DNA from: Chloroflexota bacterium | GTDB lineage: Bacteria; Chloroflexota; Ktedonobacteria; Ktedonobacterales; Ktedonobacteraceae | Direction: 5' to 3' | NCBI GenBank assembly: GCA_005879655.1 | Contig: VBJK01000247.1 | Location: 1 to 8,807, forward strand | DNA: 8,807 nucleotides | In this document: positions 1 to 4,615 of the stretch, one piece after another | Layout: every line of letters begins with the position of its first letter | How positions within the stretch are numbered: position 1 is the first letter of the stretch | Translations under genes and position numbers: made by a program | The notes under the pieces: model-generated | What the model saw: only the letters and a program-made list of their open reading frames with translations | Told to the model about the DNA's origin: nothing | The model's database searches: none

Positions 1-1036
1 GTGTGATCACCACCATGACGCGGTGCCGTGGGCTTACTGAGGATGAAAGTCTCCTCAGAGGTGTAAGTTGATCGAGGGTGGATGAGGTGGTATCTGCATA
101 GAGCGAAGCGGAGGCTGGTGGAGCTGTGGTGGATGATAGTGTATGAGATGACGCTGCAAGCTCTTCAAGCAAGGGATGAGCATTCCATAGGTTGCTGTTC
201 GTGCTAGCTTTTAACGATTGGCTGAAAGCAGTGGCGAACTCGGTAGCGCTCCCATAGCGCAATGCTGGCCTCTTCTCCAATGCTTTCAACATGACTTGTT
301 CAGTGAGCGGAGAGATCGCCGGATTCAAAATATGTGGCAAAGGTGGCAGCTTGTTTATGTGCATATTGGCGACGGCGAGTGGGTTTTCGGCAGAAAAAGG
401 GAGCTGGCCTGTTGCCATTTCGTAGAGCAGGATACCTAAGGCGTAAAGATCGCTAGGCACATCAGCTTTACTGTGCTCTTCAAACAGCTCTGGCGCAACG
501 TAATCGACCGTGCCCAGCAGGCCCCCGGTCATTGTTAGTCGCGTCACCCCACTGGCGGTAGTGCGGGCGATACCAAAATCGGAGAGATAGCAATTGCCAT
601 CCTCGTCTAGCAAGACATTAGACGCTTTAATATCGCGATGGATAATCCCCTGGGCGTGGACATAATCAAGCGCGCTGGCAATATCGTATAAGTAACGACA
701 AGCTTCATTGAGCGTAAGTGGTGAGCGCTTAATACGTGAGTGTAGTGTGCCACCGGCCATAAATGGCATCACAATATAATATTGATAGTTATGATCGACT
801 ACATCTATACCCGCATTATAGATAGGCATTAAATTTTTATGATGTAAGTGTGACATTAAATCTGATTCACGAATAAAGCGTTGCAACATCTCGTCTTCCT
901 CGTGCTTAAACACCTTGACAGCGATGTAGCGCTGGAGATCAGAATCATACCCTACGTAGACATCTGCCATACCTCCCTTACCGATAATGTGTTGTAACTC
1001 GTAGCGGGCAAGAGTCCTTCCTTCCAGGATGGCCAT
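1..1036 (-). CDS. Serine/threonine protein kinase, PknB type (N-terminal 345 residues; runs off left edge)
   Basis: Predicted Ser/Thr kinase that phosphorylates proteins from the cytoplasmic side of the membrane. Read on the minus strand from ATG at 1036, with a GGGAGAG ribosome site 7-13 bases upstream. The frame is open to the window edge, so the C terminus is missing. Kinase landmarks in order: glycine loop GKGGMADVY (residues 19-27), ATP-anchoring Lys41 in AVKVF, a helix-C Glu near 57, catalytic HRDIKASN (133-140, Asp135), DFG (153-155), APE (181-183), and late-lobe Arg260 in EKRPALRYGSA. All catalytic residues are present, so it should be active. After about residue 275 comes a Ser/Thr/Pro-rich linker. 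The last visible residues, RHRVMVVIT, look like a stop-transfer charge followed by the start of a membrane helix, giving the usual kinase-linker-TM-sensor layout. The sensor domain and target are not visible. It is divergent from ftsH. Family call is secure; substrate unknown. Confidence 0.95.
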   Translation of the reverse strand, partial: MAILEGRTLARYELQHIIGKGGMADVYVGYDSDLQRYIAVKVFKHEEDEMLQRFIRESDLMSHLHHKNLMPIYNAGIDVVDHNYQYYIVMPFMAGGTLHSRIKRSPLTLNEACRYLYDIASALDYVHAQGIIHRDIKASNVLLDEDGNCYLSDFGIARTTASGVTRLTMTGGLLGTVDYVAPELFEEHSKADVPSDLYALGILLYEMATGQLPFSAENPLAVANMHINKLPPLPHILNPAISPLTEQVMLKALEKRPALRYGSATEFATAFSQSLKASTNSNLWNAHPLLEELAASSHTLSSTTAPPASASLYADTTSSTLDQLTPLRRLSSSVSPRHRVMVVIT

Positions 1037-1226
1037 AGTGTTGCTCTCCCGTGATTTCTCTCTAGTGTAACAATGAAAGAGTGGATATACTGCATGGCAA
1101 TTCCCAAATATTGAAAAGTAACATCCTTATTATGTACACGAGCGTTCTTTGGCTCTAGGTTCAGTGCCTCTGCTAGTGTCGCGTCAAATCTCAGTGCCGA
1201 GGGGGACTATGATGACTGATTGTTGC

Positions 1227-1315
1227 GGGGGTAAAAAGTATTGGTCATCGCTTGAGTAAGCGAGTAGGCAGTACTTCAGTACTAGATTCTCATTTTTCTA
1301 AGCATTCTTACCCCC
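1227..1315. repeat. Nested inverted repeat upstream of the ftsH promoter
   Basis: GGGGGTAA (1227-1234) is perfectly matched by TTACCCCC (1308-1315). Inside lie two small hairpins: TCGCTT-GAGT-AAGCGA (1248-1263) and AGTACT-TC-AGTACT (1270-1283). The outer arm ends 8 bp before the ftsH -35 box. It could be a protein-binding region or a three-way-junction RNA if transcribed from further upstream. No function can be assigned. Confidence 0.5.
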
Positions 1316-1323
1316 TCCTTACC

Positions 1324-1352
1324 TTGCACAATGCATTTTCTTAAGATATACT
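1324..1352 (+). promoter_or_regulatory. Sigma-A-type promoter for ftsH-thpR
   Basis: TTGCAC (1324-1329), 17-bp spacer, TATACT (1347-1352). This is close to consensus and points at ftsH, with a predicted start of transcription near 1359 and a 5' leader of roughly 110 nt. The ftsH ribosome site GAGGG lies at 1461-1465. Confidence 0.7.
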
Positions 1353-1471
1353 AGCCTAAAGTCTTGCTTTGAAACAAGAAAGTACACTGCAACAGAGTGT
1401 GACATATGTACATAGTAGCTAGTTATCACCATATCACTGGAGAGATTTAGAAGGATATCTGAGGGTAATGC

Positions 1472-3325
1472 ATGGAAATACCTCCAAAGGACAAGCGCGA
1501 AACGAGCAATTCTAGTCCACGTAGTTCAGCCCCCAAAACAGCTAAGAAGCGCAGCTTTGTATCCCGTTTCGCGATACCAATTGTGTGCGTTGTGGTAGGG
1601 GTACTCCTGTTAGTCGTTGCAGGAATGCGCCTAGTAAACATTTCAGCCGGTGCTCCTGTGGCGCAAGAAAAAGCGGTTAGTGATATTTTGAATATGGCAG
1701 ATCAACATCACCTGAAATCAGTGACGATCAGTAACAATGATGTAACCGCAACGGGTACCAATGGAAAACTGTACCATGCAACAAAAGAAGATGGACAAGC
1801 ATTGACTGAGATATTTAGACACGATGGAGTAGCTGTAAATATCGATAGTGGTCAACGTGGTCAGTGGTTGCAAGGTGTAGCAGATCTCGTATTAATTCTG
1901 TTAATTGTTGGTGGGATGGCGTTTTTGATTCGTCGTGGTGGTCTTGGTATGGGTGGGCAAGCTATCCCATTCGCACGTTCCAAGGCCAAGCGCTTTAGTG
2001 AATCGCGCCCCTCTGTCTTGTTTAAGGACGTAGCCGGTGTTGAGGAAGCGAAAGTCGAGCTTGAGGAAATTGTAGAGTTCCTCAAGCATCCAGAGCGTTT
2101 TGTGGCGATGGGTGCGCGTACCCCGAAAGGCGTCTTGCTGGTAGGTTCGCCTGGTACTGGTAAAACGTTGATCTCGCGCGCGGTCGCTGGCGAGGCTGGT
2201 GTTGCGTTTTATAGTGTCAGTGGCTCTGAGTTTGTCGAGATGTTTGTGGGTGTTGGTGCTGCCCGCGTGCGTGATCTCTTCAAAGAGGCGAAAGAGCACG
2301 CTCCGTGTATTGTCTTCATTGATGAGATTGACGCGGTTGGTCGTCAGCGCACCAATTCTGGCACGGGTGGCAATGACGAGCGTGAGCAGACCTTGAACCA
2401 GTTGTTGGTCGAGATGGACGGTTTTGATAAGCATACCAATGTGGTTGTCATTGCCGCAACCAACCGTCCTGATGTGCTCGATCCGGCCTTGCTACGTCCT
2501 GGACGTTTTGACCGTCGCGTCATGTTGGACAAACCTGATATTCGTGGTCGTCTGGCAATCCTTGAGGTGCATGCCCAGGATAAGCCGCTGGCGGAGGGTG
2601 TGCAGTTAACTGATCTGGCGCGTCAAACGGCGGGTTTTTCGGGTGCTGACCTGGCCAACCTGTTGAACGAGGCGGCATTGTTGGCGGCACGTCATAGTCT
2701 GACGACGATTAGCAAAGCGCATCTTGATGAGGCAATCTTGCGTGTGATGGCTGGTCCTGAGCGCAAAAGCCGTCTGATCACCGAAGCTGAGAAGGCGATT
2801 ATTGCCTATCATGAAGTTGGTCATGCCATTGTCATGCGTTGCACGCCTGGTGCTGATCCTGTACAGAAGGTCTCGGCCATTGCTCGTGGCATGGCACTTG
2901 GTATCACTGTGCAGGCCCCTGCTGAGGATCGCTACTTGTTGCGCCGTTCCGAGTTGGTGGCGAAGATGGCTGGCGCTATGGGTGGGCGTGCAGCTGAGGA
3001 CATCATCTTTGGCGATATCACGACTGGTGCTAGCCAGGATATTGAGTACGTGACGAGTATTGCGCGCCGCATGGTGTGTGAATTTGGCATGACCTCGCTT
3101 GGCAATGTGGCCCTCAAGCCTGATGCGGATGGCTCCTCTTCGATTAGCGCTGCGACTGCGGCAAAAATTGATGCAGAGATATCATCTCTGGTGGAGCAGG
3201 CATATGCCTCAGCGCTTACTATTCTGCGTGAGAAAAAGGAGAGGCTCATTGCGATCTCTGAGCATCTCATTAAGGTTGAGACCATCGATGGTACTGAACT
3301 GGATACCATGTTGTTTGCGGCATAA
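1472..3325 (+). CDS. ftsH: ATP-dependent zinc metalloprotease FtsH
   Basis: Membrane-anchored AAA+ protease that unfolds and degrades damaged membrane proteins and short-lived regulators; family members act as hexamers. At 617 residues it is about the usual length. Order of parts: basic Ser-rich cytoplasmic N terminus, TM1 (about 33-55), short extracytoplasmic domain (about 56-135), TM2 (about 136-153), AAA+ module, zinc protease domain. Visible motifs: Walker A GSPGTGKT (225-232), pore loop FVGVGA (258-263), Walker B IVFIDEID (280-287), second region of homology with arginine fingers R345 and R348, zinc site HEVGH (447-451), and the third ligand Asp523 in GASQD. Two positions differ from the common pattern: Ser226 where most family members have Pro, and Val449 where Ala is usual. 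Neither removes a catalytic residue. ATG 1472 is chosen because GAGGG ends 6 bases before it. It is followed 2 bp later by thpR. Confidence 0.96.
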   Translation: MEIPPKDKRETSNSSPRSSAPKTAKKRSFVSRFAIPIVCVVVGVLLLVVAGMRLVNISAGAPVAQEKAVSDILNMADQHHLKSVTISNNDVTATGTNGKLYHATKEDGQALTEIFRHDGVAVNIDSGQRGQWLQGVADLVLILLIVGGMAFLIRRGGLGMGGQAIPFARSKAKRFSESRPSVLFKDVAGVEEAKVELEEIVEFLKHPERFVAMGARTPKGVLLVGSPGTGKTLISRAVAGEAGVAFYSVSGSEFVEMFVGVGAARVRDLFKEAKEHAPCIVFIDEIDAVGRQRTNSGTGGNDEREQTLNQLLVEMDGFDKHTNVVVIAATNRPDVLDPALLRPGRFDRRVMLDKPDIRGRLAILEVHAQDKPLAEGVQLTDLARQTAGFSGADLANLLNEAALLAARHSLTTISKAHLDEAILRVMAGPERKSRLITEAEKAIIAYHEVGHAIVMRCTPGADPVQKVSAIARGMALGITVQAPAEDRYLLRRSELVAKMAGAMGGRAAEDIIFGDITTGASQDIEYVTSIARRMVCEFGMTSLGNVALKPDADGSSSISAATAAKIDAEISSLVEQAYASALTILREKKERLIAISEHLIKVETIDGTELDTMLFAA

Positions 3326-3327
3326 CT

Positions 3328-3906
3328 ATGCTAACTAGAACGTTTATCGCGCTTGAGATGAATAACGTACAGCAGGGCCAGCTGGCAGAGCTTATCCGCC
3401 AGCTGGCTCTGCTCATGCCCGGTGTACGTTGGGTTGATCCTGCTGGTATTCATCTCACACTAGCTTTTCTGGGTGAGCTGGATGATGAACAGCTGGCGGA
3501 TGCAATACAGGTCGCAGAGCTTGCTGCGAGCCAGTGCTCGGCGTTCTCATACCGGCTCTCTCGGCTCGGTATTTTCGGTGCGCCAGAGCAGCCTCGTGTC
3601 ATCTGGATGGGCATCAACGAGCCATCTGGATCGTTACAACGTCTCCAGCGCACACTCAGTCGTGAGTTAGCACGGCGTGGCTTTGAGCTTGATAAGCGTG
3701 GTTTCTCTCCCCATCTGACCCTCGCTCGCGTCAAAGCTCCACTGACCTCAGACGAGCAACAACATTTGCAGCGTTTGCTTGCCGGGCAGCAAGCAGGACT
3801 TGTTTCTGCTCAGAGCTATCAGGTCAATGCTTTATATGTCATGAAAAGCGAGTTGTTTAGAACTGGTGCCAGCTATACGTGTTTACGTGTGTGTGCTTTG
3901 CAGTAA
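3328..3906 (+). CDS. thpR: RNA 2',3'-cyclic phosphodiesterase (2H phosphoesterase, ThpR/LigT type)
   Basis: Cytosolic enzyme of the 2H superfamily; family members open 2',3'-cyclic phosphates on RNA ends to a 2'-phosphate, and some show RNA ligase activity in vitro. The 192-residue length is normal. The two signature HxTx motifs are both intact: HLTLAFLG with His42 and HLTLAR with His129, placed symmetrically as in the two-lobed fold. Opening residues TRTFIALE and the central PRVIWMGI strand also match the family. It starts 2 bp after the ftsH stop with no separate Shine-Dalgarno obvious, so it is probably translated by coupling on the ftsH message. The physiological substrate is not known for most bacterial members, and the pairing with ftsH does not reveal it. 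No intrinsic terminator is seen immediately downstream. Confidence 0.9.
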   Translation: MLTRTFIALEMNNVQQGQLAELIRQLALLMPGVRWVDPAGIHLTLAFLGELDDEQLADAIQVAELAASQCSAFSYRLSRLGIFGAPEQPRVIWMGINEPSGSLQRLQRTLSRELARRGFELDKRGFSPHLTLARVKAPLTSDEQQHLQRLLAGQQAGLVSAQSYQVNALYVMKSELFRTGASYTCLRVCALQ

Positions 3907-3917
3907 ATCAGAAGTGT

Positions 3918-3946
3918 TTGAAGAGCTGTTTTGAGTGCTATATGCT
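3918..3946 (+). promoter_or_regulatory. Weak promoter candidate upstream of the first small frame
   Basis: TTGAAG (3918-3923), 17-bp spacer, TATGCT (3941-3946). The -10 is imperfect. It would start transcription near 3953, ahead of the AAGGAG site at 3975-3980. Chance occurrence is quite possible. Confidence 0.25.
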
Positions 3947-3987
3947 GTTCAGTTGTGTGATTACTGCCTATAGCAAGGAGAAACGGC

Positions 3988-4035
3988 ATGTATGATTTCG
4001 CCAATATTCAGAAATTACTTAGCTATAGGGGTTGA
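3988..4035 (+). CDS. Possible 15-residue small ORF with strong ribosome site
   Basis: ATG at 3988 follows an ideal AAGGAG (3975-3980) by 7 bases. The peptide is MYDFANIQKLLSYRG, with stop TGA at 4033-4035 lying inside the TTGACA box of the main ilv promoter. It contains one Ile and two Leu, which is not a striking enrichment. It may be a leader peptide of a longer transcript or a chance frame. Only the good ribosome site supports it. Confidence 0.25.
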   Translation: MYDFANIQKLLSYRG

Positions 4036-4061
4036 CAAATATTTACTAATTAGTGTATCCT
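4032..4061 (+). promoter_or_regulatory. Main promoter of the ilvBNC-leuA operon
   Basis: Consensus -35 TTGACA (4032-4037), 18-bp spacer, -10 TATCCT (4056-4061). Transcription should begin around 4067-4069. The spacer contains the perfect 10-bp palindrome ACTAATTAGT (4045-4054), placed where a bound protein would block RNA polymerase. It is the best promoter match in the region upstream of ilvB and lies about 550 nt before the ilvB start, leaving a long structured leader. Confidence 0.75.
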
Positions 4062-4079
4062 CGAAAACAGGGAAATGAC

Positions 4080-4142
4080 ATGGCAGAAAGTTCCAGCAAA
4101 GTTGCTGTTGTAGCGTCTATTGTGTCACTAGAGAGTGGTTAA
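4080..4142 (+). CDS. Candidate branched-chain leader peptide 1 (20 residues)
   Basis: The frame starts at ATG 4080, 7 bases after AGGG (4069-4072) and only about 12 nt from the predicted transcription start, so it would be the first thing translated on the message. The core VAVVASIVSL (residues 8-17) holds six of the peptide's branched-chain residues (four Val, one Ile, one Leu). Stop TAA is at 4140-4142. Position next to the promoter and composition matching the products of the downstream operon are typical of attenuation peptides. An overlapping frame from ATG 4075 ends in Leu-Leu-Leu but has a worse ribosome-site spacing. A weak hairpin CAGCAA/TTGCTG lies inside the frame. No strong terminator follows directly. 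Confidence 0.4.
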   Translation: MAESSSKVAVVASIVSLESG

Positions 4143-4195
4143 GAGCAGCGTTTTGTAGGCTTGAATGAAACAAGAGAGTAAACTGGAGTAGAACA

Positions 4196-4504
4196 ATGAT
4201 TGCAATGTCAGGTAGTATAGCACAGACGGCGATGTCAGGCCGTCAAGGCCGTGCTAATCGTATGCCTGTTGCTCATTGTGCTGCTATGCGTATGTGTATG
4301 CCTGCTGCTACTACCGCAAGTATTATCCTTTTGAGAGCCGACGAATTAGCGTCGGTTTCTTTGTTTCTATGGTTACTTTTCGTCCTCGGACTCCTTGCGT
4401 GCCTTGTGGTACTTATTCGCCTCCTCCTTATGCGCCTTACCGGACTCGTCGGGCTTGTGAGTCTGGTAGGGCACATAACAGGGCGAGCCGCAAATACGGC
4501 ATAG
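4196..4504 (+). CDS. Candidate long leader ORF, extremely rich in Leu/Val/Ile (102 residues)
   Basis: ATG 4196 follows GGAG (4185-4188) by 7 bases. The first 42 residues are Met/Ala/Arg-rich with no recognisable domain. Residues 43-94 contain 30 Leu, Val or Ile out of 52, beginning with Ile-Ile-Leu-Leu (codons 4322-4333) immediately before the first terminator-like hairpin. The stop TAG (4502-4504) overlaps GGGAG, which can pair with the ilvB-proximal terminator. It could be translated in full, or only its start may matter as an attenuator. Caution: most of the hydrophobic half is the left arm of a long palindrome whose complement is Lys/Glu-rich, so the Leu richness may be a by-product of RNA structure. 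It does not resemble a known membrane protein. Confidence 0.35.
   Translation: MIAMSGSIAQTAMSGRQGRANRMPVAHCAAMRMCMPAATTASIILLRADELASVSLFLWLLFVLGLLACLVVLIRLLLMRLTGLVGLVSLVGHITGRAANTA
4335..4367 (+). terminator. Terminator-like hairpin 1 (possible attenuator)
   Basis: Stem CCGACG (4338-4343) with CGTCGG (4350-4355) around a 6-nt loop. A-T and two G-U pairs extend the stem at 4335-4337/4356-4358, and the U-rich tail TTTCTTTGTTT follows. On the minus strand there is no U tract, so it would work only rightward. It directly follows Ile-Ile-Leu-Leu codons of the 4196 frame. A ribosome paused there would cover the left arm and prevent the hairpin. The tail is interrupted by C and G, so strength is moderate. 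Confidence 0.5.
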
Positions 4505-4532
4505 GGAGTTTAACGGGGGCAAAGAAGCAACC
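4371..4532 (+). repeat. 162-nt imperfect palindrome in the ilv leader
   Basis: The apical stem 4428-4447/4459-4478 pairs at 19 of 20 positions (two G-U, one C-A mismatch) around an 11-nt loop. Below it lie 4417-4422/4481-4486, 4409-4414/4492-4497 (one mismatch), 4400-4403/4498-4501, 4390-4397/4502-4509 and 4371-4380/4523-4532 (one mismatch), separated by small internal loops and bulges. In the plus-strand RNA I count six G-U pairs against three C-A mismatches, mildly favouring a function as plus-strand RNA. The ends GGTTACTT/AAGCAACC could also be terminal repeats of a small mobile palindrome, but no target duplication is seen. Confidence 0.75.
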
Positions 4533-4555
4533 CAATCCAATGAAGGCATCCTGAC

Positions 4556-4586
4556 GAGGACCTCCCAAAAACGGGAGGTCCTTTTT
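4556..4586 (+). terminator. Strong intrinsic terminator just upstream of ilvB (attenuator)
   Basis: Perfect 9-bp GC-rich stem GGACCTCCC (4558-4566)/GGGAGGTCC (4573-4581), extended by A4557-T4582 and G4556-T4583, with loop AAAAAC and a run of five T (4582-4586). It ends about 30 nt before the ilvB ATG, with no promoter visible in between, so ilvB expression must depend on read-through. The left-arm sequence CTCCC can alternatively pair with GGGAG at 4504-4508. Confidence 0.88.
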
Positions 4587-4615
4587 GTATTATTGTGTTT
4601 TATGCTGGAGGAGTT

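Larger units (their letters stand above)
1037..1471. other. Divergent intergenic region between kinase and ftsH
   Basis: This 435-bp stretch has no conventional gene. It contains a clear rightward promoter (1324-1352), a nested inverted repeat just upstream of it (1227-1315), and an 8-bp direct repeat TCAGTGCC at 1161-1168 and 1191-1198, exactly 30 bp apart. It also has a 16-codon frame from 1209 to 1259 (ATG-ATG start, GAGGGGG just upstream, peptide beginning MMTDCCGGKKYW) that cannot be judged from one sequence. For the kinase, only a weak extended -10 candidate is visible on the minus strand (TGTTACACT, complement of 1064-1072) with no matching -35. Confidence 0.6.
3907..4615 (+). other. 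Long regulatory leader region of the ilvBNC-leuA operon
   Basis: About 700 bp between thpR and ilvB with no conventional conserved gene. In order it holds: a weak promoter candidate and a 15-codon frame (3918-4035), a strong promoter (4032-4061), a 20-codon frame rich in Val/Ile/Leu (4080-4142), a 102-codon frame with a very Leu/Val/Ile-rich second half (4196-4504), a first terminator-like hairpin (4335-4367), a 162-nt imperfect palindrome (4371-4532), and a strong intrinsic terminator (4556-4586) ending about 30 nt before ilvB. A small hairpin GACGGC/GCCGTC lies at 4225-4244, and a near-identical 13-mer is repeated at 4261-4273 and 4297-4309. The arrangement is that of an attenuated biosynthetic operon. 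Confidence 0.75.

Noticed and set aside
218..439. Plus-strand frame of 73 codons inside the kinase
   Set aside because: Shadow of the minus-strand kinase, which has complete catalytic motifs.
1301..1320. Minus-strand AAGGAGGGGG followed by an ATG
   Set aside because: It leads only to a 7-codon frame in the kinase upstream region; no further support.
3907..3990. Terminator after thpR
   Set aside because: Only a 6-bp GCTATA/TATAGC inverted repeat with a 26-nt loop and no T tract.
4373..4549. Minus-strand 58-codon frame with a CxxC-type, Lys/Glu-rich protein, beginning MPSLDWVASLPPL
   Set aside because: It looks protein-like, with a GGGAGG about 11 bases upstream, but it is the reverse side of the long palindrome, has no convincing minus-strand promoter, and its ribosome site is the stem of the ilv terminator. 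A real small zinc-ribbon gene cannot be fully excluded; a homology search would decide.
4276..4554. Plus-strand 92-codon frame in another register, with CVPCGTYSPP
   Set aside because: No ribosome site. Its similarity to the minus-strand frame (PYxPYxT...ESGxAH) is explained by the palindrome.
4068..4615. T-box riboswitch
   Set aside because: No AGGGTGGNACCGCG-like T-box sequence or matching antiterminator was found before the terminator.
4595..4615. Upstream GTG start of ilvB
   Set aside because: ATG 4616 has GGAGGAG directly before it; the extension would run through its own ribosome site.
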